Program-made: the position numbers and the translations under genes
Source of the DNA: Shinella fusca
GTDB lineage: Bacteria > Pseudomonadota > Alphaproteobacteria > Rhizobiales > Rhizobiaceae
Direction: 5' to 3'
NCBI RefSeq assembly: GCF_014203155.1
Contig: NZ_JACHIK010000008.1
Span: forward strand, 153,266-217,265
Length of the DNA stretch: 64,000 nucleotides
The notes under the pieces: model-generated
What the model was told of the DNA's origin: nothing
What the model saw: only the letters and a program-made list of their open reading frames with translations
Databases searched by the model: none
Shown: piece by piece, positions 45,789 through 54,581 of the stretch
How positions within the stretch are numbered: position 1 is the first letter of the stretch
Layout of the letters: each line of letters opens with the position of its first letter

Positions 45789-45960
45789 TGCCTGTCTCCC
45801 GGTTGCACAGGTCAAACAGGTAGAAGCCCGCCTCCCCTCCTTCAAGGCCCGATCACACCTTTCCTGAACGGGAGATGAACCGGCATGTCAGGGAGCGTTC
45901 AGTCCGGGAGTGGCAAAAAGGTTCCATCGAAACATCTGGAATGGAATGAGGGACACGACC

Positions 45961-46125
45961 ATGGACATCCTCGCACGCCGCCTGACCATCATCACCCTGC
46001 TGATGGCCGTTTTCGCGATCATGCTGGCTGCCGCCGTCGAAACCGACTATCGCCGCAGCGCGCGCAACGACACCGGCAAGCTCATGGCCTGCGCCGCCTC
46101 GCACGGCTGCCGCGCCGCCCTCTGA
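45961..46125 (+). CDS. Small single-pass membrane protein (54 residues)
   Basis: This 54-residue ORF starts MDILARRLTIITLLMAVFAI, has one hydrophobic helix (about 8-26), then a short hydrophilic tail with YRRSARNDTGKLMACAASHG. An upstream GAGGGAC site is 8 bases before the ATG. I do not recognise it. It lies 25 bp before a second small hydrophobic ORF and may form a unit with it. Confidence 0.5.
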   Translation: MDILARRLTIITLLMAVFAIMLAAAVETDYRRSARNDTGKLMACAASHGCRAAL

Positions 46126-46150
46126 TTTCCAGCCTCCCGGAAGACGCCCG

Positions 46151-46327
46151 ATGACCGCCGCCCTCACCCACGCCTCCGCCACACTGCTGCGCATCCTCGC
46201 CCTTTCGGCGATGCTGATGGCGCCGGTCGGCGCCCTTGCCTGGAGCAATGCGGGCGGCCTCGGCATCGAGAAGAACGGCGCGGGCCTCGTGCTTTTCGTC
46301 ACCCTGCAGCGGCAGTCCATGAGCTGA
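46151..46327 (+). CDS. Small hydrophobic protein (58 residues)
   Basis: An ATG at 46151 opens a 58-codon frame ending TGA at 46325. The product starts [20 protein letters not shown], has a signal-like hydrophobic segment ending around GALA, and a Gly-rich tail ([19 protein letters not shown]). The ribosome site is poor (GGAAGACGCCCG), so confidence is moderate. No family is recognised. Confidence 0.4.
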   Translation: MTAALTHASATLLRILALSAMLMAPVGALAWSNAGGLGIEKNGAGLVLFVTLQRQSMS

Positions 46328-46392
46328 GCGGGCTTTCCCGCCCTCCGTTCCATGCTACATCCGGCAGCGTTCGCACCCGCAAGGAGCCCCGG

Positions 46393-46713
46393 ATGAAATC
46401 CCTCCTCGTCTTTTCCGCCGCGGCCCTTGCCGAGATCGCCGGGTGCTTTGCCTTCTGGGCCTGGTGGCGGCTCGACAAATCCATCCTCTGGCTCGTGCCC
46501 GGCATGGCCTCGCTCGCGCTCTTCGGCTGGCTGCTGACGCAGGCCGACAGCGCCTTTGCGGGCCGCGCCTATGCGGCCTATGGCGGGGTCTATATCGCCG
46601 CCTCGCTCCTCTGGCTGTGGCTTGCCGAGGGCCTGCGCCCCGACCGCTTCGACCTTGCCGGCGCGGGGCTTGCCGTTGCCGGCGCCGTGGTCATCCTCGC
46701 AGCCCCGCGATAA
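46393..46713 (+). CDS. YnfA/UPF0060 family membrane protein
   Basis: This 106-residue four-helix membrane protein has the family pattern: [20 protein letters not shown] in helix 1, [21 protein letters not shown] in helix 2, [18 protein letters not shown] in helix 3 and [19 protein letters not shown] in helix 4. The YnfA family is small-multidrug-resistance-like in size and topology; its substrate is not settled. AGGAGC lies 7 bases before the ATG. Confidence 0.9.
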   Translation: MKSLLVFSAAALAEIAGCFAFWAWWRLDKSILWLVPGMASLALFGWLLTQADSAFAGRAYAAYGGVYIAASLLWLWLAEGLRPDRFDLAGAGLAVAGAVVILAAPR

Positions 46714-46773
46714 GGCTTGCGGACGCATCGAACTTGTCGTTTGCTTGTCAAAAGACAGCAACTATAGTGATTC

Positions 46774-48276
46774 ATGAGCAAACGAATCTTCTCTCCCCGC
46801 CCCCTTTCCTTCTCCACGCCCACGCCTTACGAGCCGCGCTCCTTCGACGATCCGGTCGCCGCGGTCGATGCGCTGGAGGAGCTCTATGAGCGCAACACGA
46901 AATTCCTGACGGACGCCTTCGTCTCGCTCGGCCGGAACGGCACGCCGGACAAGCGCTTCCGCGCCTGCTATCCGCAGGTCAGCCTGGAGACGACCAGCTT
47001 CGGCCATGTCGATTCCCGCCTTTCCTACGGCTATGTCGCCTCGCCCGGCATCTACACGACCACCATCACCCGCCCGAAACTCTTCCGGCACTACCTCAAG
47101 GAACAGCTCGGCCTGCTGATGCGCAACCACGGCGTCCGCATCACGGTCTCCGAATCCGCGACGCCGATCCCCCTGCATTTCGCCTTCGGGGAAGGCGCCT
47201 ATGTGGAGGCGGAGATCGCCGAGAACATCGAGCTGCCGCTGCGCGACCTCTTCGACGCGCCGGACCTGACGAACACCGACGACGAGATCGCCAACGGCTC
47301 CTACGAGCCCGGCCCCGGCGAGCCCTCGCCGCTCGCGCCCTTCACCGCGCAGCGCATCGACTATTCGCTCGCCCGCCTCAGCCACTACACGGCGACGAGC
47401 GCCAACCATTTCCAGAACTTCGTGCTCTTCACGAACTACCAGTTCTATGTCGACGAGTTCTGCGCCTGGGCGCGCCAGCAGATGGCCGAGGGCGGCAACG
47501 GCTACACGGCCTTCGTCGAGCCCGGCAACATCGTCACGCCTGCCGGCGCCGACAAGCCGGAAAGCGACCTGACGCTCGCCCGCCTGCCGCAGATGCCCGC
47601 CTACCACATCAAGAAGAAGGGCCATGGCGGCATCACTCTGGTCAATATCGGCGTCGGCCCCTCCAACGCCAAGACGATCACTGACCATATCGCCGTGCTG
47701 CGCCCGCATGCCTGGCTGATGCTCGGCCATTGCGCGGGCCTTCGCAACAGCCAGACGCTCGGCGACTACGTGCTTGCCCATGCCTACGTGCGCGAGGACC
47801 ACGTGCTCGACGACGACCTGCCCGTCTGGGTGCCGATCCCGGCGCTGGCGGAAATCCAGGTGGCGCTGGAAGACGCGGTGGAGGAAGTGACGGGCCTCGA
47901 AGGCTACGACCTCAAGCGCATCATGCGCACCGGCACCGTCGCCACCATCGACAACCGCAACTGGGAACTGCGCGACCAGCGCGGGCCGGTGAAACGCCTC
48001 TCCCAGTCCCGCGCCATCGCGCTCGACATGGAATCGGCAACCATCGCCGCCAACGGCTTCCGCTTCCGCGTACCCTACGGCACGCTGCTGTGCGTTTCCG
48101 ACAAGCCGTTGCACGGCGAGCTGAAACTGCCCGGCATGGCGACCGCCTTCTACCGCACCCAGGTGAACCAGCACCTCCGGATCGGCATCCGTGCCCTCGA
48201 AATCCTCGCCGGCATGCCCTCGGAAAAACTGCATTCACGCAAGCTGAGGAGCTTCTTCGAGACGGCGTTCCAGTGA
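46774..48276 (+). CDS. amn: AMP nucleosidase
   Basis: Amn hydrolyses AMP to adenine and ribose-5-phosphate and so adjusts the adenylate pool. The 500-residue product has the N-terminal regulatory domain (SYGYVASPGIYTTTITRPKLF) and the C-terminal nucleoside-phosphorylase-like catalytic domain with LVNIGVGPSNAKTITDHIAVLRP, MLGHCAGLRNSQ and IALDMESATIAANGFRF, the Asp/Glu motif of the purine pocket. A hexamer pair TTGCTT (46741) and TATAGT (46763) lies so close to the ATG that the mRNA could be nearly leaderless; this is a guess. Confidence 0.94.
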   Translation: MSKRIFSPRPLSFSTPTPYEPRSFDDPVAAVDALEELYERNTKFLTDAFVSLGRNGTPDKRFRACYPQVSLETTSFGHVDSRLSYGYVASPGIYTTTITRPKLFRHYLKEQLGLLMRNHGVRITVSESATPIPLHFAFGEGAYVEAEIAENIELPLRDLFDAPDLTNTDDEIANGSYEPGPGEPSPLAPFTAQRIDYSLARLSHYTATSANHFQNFVLFTNYQFYVDEFCAWARQQMAEGGNGYTAFVEPGNIVTPAGADKPESDLTLARLPQMPAYHIKKKGHGGITLVNIGVGPSNAKTITDHIAVLRPHAWLMLGHCAGLRNSQTLGDYVLAHAYVREDHVLDDDLPVWVPIPALAEIQVALEDAVEEVTGLEGYDLKRIMRTGTVATIDNRNWELRDQRGPVKRLSQSRAIALDMESATIAANGFRFRVPYGTLLCVSDKPLHGELKLPGMATAFYRTQVNQHLRIGIRALEILAGMPSEKLHSRKLRSFFETAFQ

Positions 48277-48301
48277 TTTCGTTGTCGGCGGCCTCATCCT
48301 A

Positions 48302-48327
48302 GTGTATGATTTTAGCATTTCATACAC
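48302..48327. promoter_or_regulatory. Operator palindrome of vapBC
   Basis: GTGTATGA (48302-48309) and TCATACAC (48320-48327) form a perfect inverted repeat with a 10-bp spacer, 13 bp before the antitoxin start. Type II antitoxins usually bind such palindromes to autoregulate the pair. Confidence 0.75.
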
Positions 48328-48339
48328 ACGAGGCTACCT

Positions 48340-48570
48340 ATGCGCACGAACATCGAAATCGATGACGATTTGATCGCCAAGGCGATGGAGCTTTCGGGTC
48401 TCGCGACGAAAAAGGCAATCGTCGCGCTCGCGCTTCGTCAGTTCGTGGAAAACGGCTACCGCCGCCAGGCCCTGGACGAGCTTTGGGGCATGGGATGGGA
48501 AGGCGACCTTGACGCGATGCGCGAAGGATGGGGGCCGCCTGAAACCCTGCGGAATGACGCTGCAGAATGA
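48340..48570 (+). CDS. vapB: VapB-type antitoxin (type II TA)
   Basis: This 76-residue antitoxin starts MRTNIEIDDDLIAKAMELSG, the ribbon-helix-helix N-terminus of the VapB family (PF09957-like), which binds the operator. The C-terminal half (ALDELWGMGWEGDLDAMREG) should wrap around and inhibit the toxin. Its stop overlaps the toxin start in ATGA (48567-48570), so the two are translated in a coupled way. Confidence 0.9.
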   Translation: MRTNIEIDDDLIAKAMELSGLATKKAIVALALRQFVENGYRRQALDELWGMGWEGDLDAMREGWGPPETLRNDAAE

Positions 48571-48956
48571 TCGTCGTCGACAGCTCGGTATGGATTGCCG
48601 TGATACGCGGCATTGCCACTCCACAATCCATGCGGCTCAGGGCAATGGCAAATATGGCGGACATTCTCCTTGGAGACATCGTCCTCCTGGAGCTTTTGCA
48701 AGGCGCACAGAACGAAGGCCACGCGGCCAATCTTCAAAAGCTATTGTCAGCCTTCAATGTCGTATCGATGCTCTCGCCTGAAATCGCGATAAAGGCAGCC
48801 GAAAATTTCCGGCGGCTGCGTTCAAAAGGCATAACCGTCCGCAAGTCGGCCGATCTCATCATCGGCACCTATTGCATGGAGCATGGCCACAGCCTGCTCC
48901 ATGCCGACAGGGATTTCAATCCGATGGCCGAGCATCTCGGCCTTCGGATCGCGTAA
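48567..48956 (+). CDS. vapC: VapC-type PIN-domain toxin RNase
   Basis: This 129-residue PIN-domain endoribonuclease has its acidic metal ligands in place: D5 (VVDSSVW), E42 (LLELLQG), D96 (KSADLIIG) and D114 (HADRDF). VapC toxins typically cut tRNA or rRNA loops; the target is not predictable. The active site is complete, so the toxin is probably functional. It is followed 4 bp later by the end of a convergent aminotransferase gene. Confidence 0.92.
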   Translation: MIVVDSSVWIAVIRGIATPQSMRLRAMANMADILLGDIVLLELLQGAQNEGHAANLQKLLSAFNVVSMLSPEIAIKAAENFRRLRSKGITVRKSADLIIGTYCMEHGHSLLHADRDFNPMAEHLGLRIA

Positions 48957-48960
48957 GGCT

Positions 48961-50334
48961 TCAAGCTCCCAGCACGCTCCACGCATGCTCCAGTCCCTTC
49001 CGCGTGATGTCGATCATCTCATCGACCTCGGCATGGGTGATGACGAGCGGCGGGGAGAAGAGCATGCGGTCGGCGGTGGCGCGCAGCACGAGGCCGTTTG
49101 CAAGGCAATGGTTGCGCACGGTGACGCCGGCCGTCTCCTTGTCCTCGAAGCGCTTGCGGGTTGCCTTGTCCTCGGCGAGCTGGACGGCGGCCATCAGGCC
49201 GACCTGCTGGACCTCGCCGACGATGGGCAGGTCCTCCAGCGATTTCAGGCCGGTGGCGAGGTAGGGGCCGATGTCGTCGTGGACGCGCTCGACGAGCTTC
49301 TCGTCCTCGATGATGCGCAGGTTCTCCAGCGCCGCGGCCGCGCAGACCGGGTGGCCGGAATAGGTGAAGCCGTGGTTGAAGTCGCCGACCTCCTCGACCA
49401 GCACGTTGCCGACGCGGTCGGAGACCATGACGCCGCCGATCGGCAGGTAACCGGAGGAGAGGCCCTTGGCGATGGGCGCAAGATCCGGCTCGACGCCGAA
49501 ATGCTGGTGGCCGAACCAGTGGCCGGTGCGCCCGAAGCCGCAGATCACCTCGTCGGCGACGAGCAGGATGTTGCGCGCCTTGCAGATGCGGGCGATCTCC
49601 GGCCAGTAGCTGTCCGGCGGCACGATGACGCCCCCGGCGCCCTGGATCGGCTCGGCGACGAAGGCGGCCACATTGTCCTCGCCAAGCTCGTCGATCTTCT
49701 CTTCGAGCTGGCGAGCCATCTTCAGGCCGAATTCGTCGCGGGAGAGCTCGCCGCCCTCGCCGTACCAGTAGGGCTGGTCGATATGGTGGACGCCGGCAAT
49801 CGGCAGGTCGCCCTGCTCGTGCATCCACTTCATGCCGCCGAGCGAGGCGCCGGCGACGGTGGAGCCGTGATACCCGTTCCTGCGGGCGATGATCGCCTTC
49901 TTTGTCGGCTTGCCCATGGCGCCCCAGTAGACGCGCGCCATGCGGAACCAGGTGTCGTTCGCCTCCGAGCCCGAGCCCGTGAAGAAGACGCGGTTGATGT
50001 TCGGGCCGGCGTGGGAGGTGATCTTCTGGGCGAGCAGCACGGCCGGCGGCGTCGTGGTGCCGAAGAAGGTGTTGTAATAGGGCAGCTCGTTCATCTGCCG
50101 CATGACGGCTTCTGCGATTTCCCTGCGGCCATAGCCGATATTGACGCACCAGAGGCCCGCGAAGCCGTCGAGATAGCGCTTGCCGTGATTGTCGAAGATG
50201 TAGCAACCCTCGCCGCGCTCGATGATGCGCGTGCCGGCCGCATTCAGCTTCTTCATGTCCGAGAAGGGATGAAGGTGGTGGGCGGCGTCGAGGGCTCCGA
50301 GGTTGGAAACGGCGGCTGCGCTGGTGTTCGGCAT
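48961..50334 (-). CDS. Class III aminotransferase, putrescine/polyamine-pyruvate type (SpuC-like)
   Basis: This 457-residue PLP enzyme of the omega-aminotransferase family has LDGFAGLWCVNIGYGRREIA, TGSGSEANDTWFRMARVYW, the DEVICGFGRTG motif and the PLP-lysine K290 (IAKGLSSGYLPIG). The overall pattern matches putrescine-pyruvate aminotransferases of Pseudomonas and rhizobia. It is divergent from a glutamine-synthetase-like gene, which together suggests polyamine catabolism. The ATG at 50334 is preferred over 50343 because AAGGA is then 8 bases upstream. Other omega-amino acceptors are possible. Confidence 0.87.
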   Translation of the reverse strand: MPNTSAAAVSNLGALDAAHHLHPFSDMKKLNAAGTRIIERGEGCYIFDNHGKRYLDGFAGLWCVNIGYGRREIAEAVMRQMNELPYYNTFFGTTTPPAVLLAQKITSHAGPNINRVFFTGSGSEANDTWFRMARVYWGAMGKPTKKAIIARRNGYHGSTVAGASLGGMKWMHEQGDLPIAGVHHIDQPYWYGEGGELSRDEFGLKMARQLEEKIDELGEDNVAAFVAEPIQGAGGVIVPPDSYWPEIARICKARNILLVADEVICGFGRTGHWFGHQHFGVEPDLAPIAKGLSSGYLPIGGVMVSDRVGNVLVEEVGDFNHGFTYSGHPVCAAAALENLRIIEDEKLVERVHDDIGPYLATGLKSLEDLPIVGEVQQVGLMAAVQLAEDKATRKRFEDKETAGVTVRNHCLANGLVLRATADRMLFSPPLVITHAEVDEMIDITRKGLEHAWSVLGA

Positions 50335-50482
50335 CGGGATCATCCTTGCGGGTAGGTCCCGCCTTATTGAACGGCGGGACAGAATGGGTTACGAAAATGC
50401 CCATACAACAGGCATTTGGCAAGAGATCGAGCGCGAGCAAATCACCTTGTCCATGCCTCCCGCCAAACCAAAGGCAGGCATC

Positions 50483-51841
50483 ATGACAAACGACAAGACG
50501 GCGGCCGGTTTGCTGCCCGCCAATACCCCGCCCCGTATCGAAATCCTCCTCGTCGGCATGAACGGAGACCTGCGCGGCAAGCAGGTTCCGCTCGAAGGCG
50601 AGAAGAAGATCTGGGACGGCTCGGTGCGCCTGCCCTCCTCCACGCAGTCGCTGGACATCTGGGGCGACGACAACGACGATATCACGGGCCTGTCGCTCTC
50701 CGTCGGCGATCCGGACGGCGTGTGCATTCCCGACAAGCGCTCGCTGACCGTCATGCCCTGGGCGCCGGAAGGCTCCCGGCAGGTGCTGGCCACCATGCAC
50801 GAATTCGACGGCACCGCCTCCTTCATGGACCCGCGCGCCATCCTCGCGCGCATGCTGGAGCGCTTTACCGCGCGCGGCCTGACGCCGGTGGTGGCGACCG
50901 AACTCGAATTCTACGTGGTGGAAGGCGACTGGTACGAGACCGGCAAGCCCCGCCCGCCGGCAGCGCTGACCTGGCGCGGCGAGCCGAACGGCTTCCAGCT
51001 CTACGACATGAGCGCGACGGATGCGCTCGACGGCTACCTCCAGACCGTGCGGGCCTGGGCGAAGGCGATGGACCTGCCGGCAGATGCGACGACGGCGGAG
51101 TTCGGCCCCGGCCAGTTCGAGATCAACCTCTTGCACCGGCCGGATGCGCTGGCGGCGGCCGACGACTGCATCTATCTCAAGCGCATCGCCGACCAGGCCG
51201 CGCGCCGCTTCGGCCTGAAATCCACCTGCATGGCAAAACCCTATGCCGACCAGGCGGGCTCGGGCCTGCACGTCCATTGCAGCATCCTCGACCGGGACGG
51301 CAGGAACATCCTCGACGCAAGGGGCGGCGAGCCGGCGAAGCTGAAGTCGATCACCGCCGGCATGCTGCAAACGATGCGCGACGCGCAGCTCGTCTTCGCG
51401 CCCTTCGCCAATTCCTACCGCCGCTTCCAGCCGGGCTCCTTCGCGCCCGTCGACCTCACCTGGGGCTTCGGCCATCGCGGCACCGCCATCCGCATCCCCG
51501 ACAAGGACGGGCCGGCGGCGCGCGTCGAGCATCGCGTGGCCGGTGCCGACGTGAACCCCTACCTGCTGCTGACCGCCATCCTCGGCGGCATCCTGCTTGG
51601 CCTCGACAAGGACCTCGATCCGGGCCCGGTGACGGAGCCGGGCAAGGACGTGCCGGATGCCAAGCGCCTGACGCACGACTTCCTGACGGCCGTGGAGGAA
51701 TTCTCGGCTTCGCCCTTCATCGGGGACGCGTTCGGGGCCGAGTACCAGAAGCTCTATGGAGATACGAAACGCAAGGAGGCGATCACCTACCTGCGCACGG
51801 TCTCGGATTTCGATTACCAGACCTATCTGCCGCGGATTTAG
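50483..51841 (+). CDS. Glutamine synthetase family protein, gamma-glutamylpolyamine synthetase-like
   Basis: This 452-residue protein has a glutamine synthetase catalytic domain with ATELEFYVVEG, AEFGPGQFEINL, GSGLHVHCSI, NSYRRFQPGSFAPVDLTWGF and RVEHRVAGADVNPYL, covering metal, ATP and glutamate sites. This branch (GlnA3/PuuA/SpuI-like) glutamylates putrescine or other amines rather than ammonia. It is divergent from the polyamine aminotransferase. The start is uncertain: 50483 has AAAGGCAGG upstream and the best spacing; in-frame ATGs at 50384 and 50453 exist. Confidence 0.86.
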   Translation: MTNDKTAAGLLPANTPPRIEILLVGMNGDLRGKQVPLEGEKKIWDGSVRLPSSTQSLDIWGDDNDDITGLSLSVGDPDGVCIPDKRSLTVMPWAPEGSRQVLATMHEFDGTASFMDPRAILARMLERFTARGLTPVVATELEFYVVEGDWYETGKPRPPAALTWRGEPNGFQLYDMSATDALDGYLQTVRAWAKAMDLPADATTAEFGPGQFEINLLHRPDALAAADDCIYLKRIADQAARRFGLKSTCMAKPYADQAGSGLHVHCSILDRDGRNILDARGGEPAKLKSITAGMLQTMRDAQLVFAPFANSYRRFQPGSFAPVDLTWGFGHRGTAIRIPDKDGPAARVEHRVAGADVNPYLLLTAILGGILLGLDKDLDPGPVTEPGKDVPDAKRLTHDFLTAVEEFSASPFIGDAFGAEYQKLYGDTKRKEAITYLRTVSDFDYQTYLPRI

Positions 51842-51854
51842 CGGGCGAGAAAGA

Positions 51855-51993
51855 GCCCCTCATCCGCCTGCCGGCACCTTCTCCCCGCAAGCGGGGCGAA
51901 GGGATATGACGCACCGTTTTCTTCAAACAATATCCGTTCGCGGGGCACGTCCCCTCTCCCCGCTTGCGGGGAGAGGGTTAGGGTGAGGGGCAG
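51855..51993. repeat. Palindromic intergenic repeat, third family
   Basis: Two inverted arms, TTCTCCCCGCAAGCGGGGCG (51881-51900 region) and CCCCTCTCCCCGCTTGCGGGGAGAGG type (51951-51977), with the tail GGGTTAGGGTGAGGGG, fill the gap between the convergent glutamine-synthetase-like and lipid kinase genes. A fragment of the same family (CCCCTCATCCGGCCTGCCGG) is at about 63906. Confidence 0.75.
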
Positions 51994-52013
51994 CCACCGA
52001 GCCCGGCCGCCTT

Positions 52014-52952
52014 CTACGCCGCCGCCGTCTCGGCCTTGGCCATGTTCTCGGCCTGCACCTTGGGCACCATGACCTTCAGCTCGCCCGGATGCAGGCGGAT
52101 CGAGACGTCGCGGTCCATGGGCAGCAGCTCGCCGTCGATGACGCAGTTGATCGCCCGGTCGACCCGAGGGAAATGCAGCTCCACCTCCGCGCCGGTCATC
52201 TCGCAGACGTCGGCGTTCTCGCGCAGCCTGCCGCGCAGGATGTCGAAGGCGAGCTTCGCCGCGCCGGCCGGCTTCAGCGGATTGGTCGTGTAGAAGCCGA
52301 GATGGCCGCCGGTGAGGTCCTCCGCATAGAGCAGGCCATTCTCGCCGAAGCGGTTGTTCGAGACGTTGATGGCGGAGACCTTGCGATGCGCCGCAACGCC
52401 GTCGACGTCGAACTCCACGTCGAATTCCGGCGGGTCGAGGATGACGCCGAGGGCGGCGCGGGTGTTGGCGGCGATCTTGCCGAGGCGCGAACGGTAGCTC
52501 ATCGTGTTGCGCAGGCGCACGAGGCGGGCATGGAGGCCGGCGGCGAACTGGTGCACGAAGGCCCGGTCGTCCGCCGTGCCGATGTCGGCCGCGGCGATAT
52601 CGCCGTCGGCGAGCGCATCGATCGCCTCCCAGATATCGAGCGGGATCTTCAGCGAGCGGGCGAAGAGGTTCATGGTGCCCGCCGGCACGACGCCGAGCGG
52701 CATGCCGTTCTGCCAGGCAAGGCCGGCCGCGGCCGAGACCGTGCCGTCGCCGCCGCCGGCAAGCATCGCGTCGAGGTCCGTCCGGTCGGCGCAGCGGCGC
52801 AGCGCCATCTCGATATCGGCGCCCTCGACGATATCGCAGTCGAGATGATGGCCCGCCTCGGCGAACACCTTTTCCGCATGGCGGGCATAGGCGTCCATGT
52901 CGATGGTGCGGAACGTGCCGCCGTCCCTGTTGAAGATCGCCTGAACTCTCAT
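52014..52952 (-). CDS. Diacylglycerol/lipid kinase family protein
   Basis: This 312-residue protein of the DAGK-catalytic family, with DgkB/YegS-type N- and C-terminal domains, has MLAGGGDGTVSAAAGL with the nucleotide-binding GGGDGT, PLGVVPAGTMNLFARSLKIP, and a late acidic segment CVIDGELLPMD. It probably phosphorylates a membrane lipid such as diacylglycerol. The ATG at 52952 (MRVQAIFN) has GGAG seven bases upstream and is preferred over two earlier ATGs 2 and 5 codons away. Confidence 0.85.
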   Translation of the reverse strand: MRVQAIFNRDGGTFRTIDMDAYARHAEKVFAEAGHHLDCDIVEGADIEMALRRCADRTDLDAMLAGGGDGTVSAAAGLAWQNGMPLGVVPAGTMNLFARSLKIPLDIWEAIDALADGDIAAADIGTADDRAFVHQFAAGLHARLVRLRNTMSYRSRLGKIAANTRAALGVILDPPEFDVEFDVDGVAAHRKVSAINVSNNRFGENGLLYAEDLTGGHLGFYTTNPLKPAGAAKLAFDILRGRLRENADVCEMTGAEVELHFPRVDRAINCVIDGELLPMDRDVSIRLHPGELKVMVPKVQAENMAKAETAAA

Positions 52953-53292
52953 TCGCATACTCCGCATCTTTTCGCCGTGAACGGCAAAAGTGGCTGGATA
53001 GCCATTAGATAAGGGAGAAAGCGGCGATTAGCAGGCGAGCGCGCAACAGAGCGCAACAAATCGTGAGCGGATCAAATTCGGGTGAGGTGAAAAATCGCAG
53101 TAGGAGCCGGGTGCGAATTGATATATTACAGCCCGGTCGCTTGGCGTCGGGAGTGCGCCGGCCGAACCGATTTACCTACCCATCAGGCCTTTCCGGCCGG
53201 AACCAGACCGCATCAGCAGCCAGGAGGAGTGGCAGCCCCGTGCGAGGGTCCGTCGCCGTTTTGCCGCGTGGGCCACACCTGCGGAGCCCCCC
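52953..53292. other. 340-bp divergent intergenic region
   Basis: No gene was found between the lipid kinase (leftward) and the MFS transporter (rightward, GTG start). Short repeats of GCGCAACA at 53040-53058 are visible. No operator or riboswitch was recognised. Confidence 0.5.
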
Positions 53293-54531
53293 GTGTCCGA
53301 ACATCCCCTGCCGCATGCCGCCCTCTCCTCCGGGCAGCCGCCGCTCGCCGCGCTTACCGTCACCCTGATCATCCTGGCGCTTGCCGTCGGCAGCTTCGGC
53401 ATCGGCACCGGCGAATTCGCCATCATGGGCCTCCTGCCGGATGTCGCGAAAACCTTCGGCGTGACGACCGCCGAGGCGGGCTACGTCATCAGCGCCTATG
53501 CCCTCGGGGTCGTGGTCGGTGCGCCGGTCATCGCCGTCATCGGCGCGCGCTTTCGCCGGCGCGACCTGCTGCTCGCGCTGATGGGCATCTTCGCGGCCGG
53601 CAACCTTGCGAGCGCCGCCGCCCCCACCTTTCACACCTTCATCCTCTTCCGCTTCCTGACGGGCCTGCCGCACGGCGCCTACTTTGGCGTCGCCGCGCTC
53701 GTCGCCGCCTCCATGGTGCCGGTCAACAAGCGCACGCAGGCGGTCGGCAAGGTCATGCTGGGCCTGACGGTGGCGACGCTGATCGGCACGCCGCTCGCCG
53801 CCTTCTTCGGCCAGCTGCTCGACTGGCAGTTCATGTTCGTCGCCGTCGGCATCACGGGGCTGCTGACGGTCGGGCTGATCGCCATCTTCCTGCCGCGCGA
53901 CAAGGCGCCGAAGGGCATCAACGCGCTGACGGAGCTCGGCGCCCTCAAGCGCAGGCAGGTCTGGCTGACGCTCGGCATCGCCGCGACCGGCTTCTGCGGC
54001 ATGTTCGCGGTCTTCTCCTATATCTCGCCGATCGTCACCGAGGTCGCCGGCCTTCATGTAAGCATGGTGCCGGTCATCATGGCGATCTTCGGCTGCGGCA
54101 TGATCGTCGGCAACATCTTCGGCGCCAAGCTCGCCGACCTGTCGCTGATGCGCACCATCGGCTGGTCGCTGGTGCTCTATTTCTTCGTGCTCGTCAGCCT
54201 GTCGCTGACGGCGGAGAACCCGGTCCTGCTCGGCCTGTGCTGCTTCCTGATCGGCTGCTCCTTCGTCGTCGGCCCTGCGCTCCAGACGCGGCTGATGGAT
54301 GTCGCGGGCGACGCGCAGACGCTCGCCGCCGCCCTCAACCATTCCGCCTTCAACGTCGCCAACGCGCTCGGCGCGCTCTTCGGCGGCATGGCGATCACGG
54401 CGGGCTACGGCTACGGCTCGATGGGCTTCGTCGGCGCGGCGACGGCCGTCATCGGCTTCGGCGTCTTCCTTCTCTCGCTGGCGCTCGAAAAGGCCGACCG
54501 CACGGCCACCCCCGCCTGCCCGGCGGAGTGA
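53293..54531 (+). CDS. MFS transporter, AraJ/drug-resistance type
   Basis: This 412-residue protein has twelve predicted membrane segments. The first helix has ALAVGSFGIGTGEFAIMGLLPDVA, a signature of the AraJ/DHA1 group of sugar- or drug-efflux exporters, and the loop VIGARFRRRDLLLALMGIFA after helix 2. It starts at GTG 53293 with GGAG about 7 bases upstream. Substrate is unknown. It is convergent with an Lrp-type regulator. Confidence 0.88.
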   Translation: MSEHPLPHAALSSGQPPLAALTVTLIILALAVGSFGIGTGEFAIMGLLPDVAKTFGVTTAEAGYVISAYALGVVVGAPVIAVIGARFRRRDLLLALMGIFAAGNLASAAAPTFHTFILFRFLTGLPHGAYFGVAALVAASMVPVNKRTQAVGKVMLGLTVATLIGTPLAAFFGQLLDWQFMFVAVGITGLLTVGLIAIFLPRDKAPKGINALTELGALKRRQVWLTLGIAATGFCGMFAVFSYISPIVTEVAGLHVSMVPVIMAIFGCGMIVGNIFGAKLADLSLMRTIGWSLVLYFFVLVSLSLTAENPVLLGLCCFLIGCSFVVGPALQTRLMDVAGDAQTLAAALNHSAFNVANALGALFGGMAITAGYGYGSMGFVGAATAVIGFGVFLLSLALEKADRTATPACPAE

Positions 54532-54581
54532 GCGACAAAAATCCGGCTGTCGCGCGGCGCCCCTCGGGGCGCCGTTTGCGT

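Noticed and set aside
46741..46776. Leaderless amn mRNA from TTGCTT/TATAGT promoter
   Set aside because: The hexamers are only moderate matches and such pairs arise by chance; mentioned in the gene entry but not claimed as a feature.
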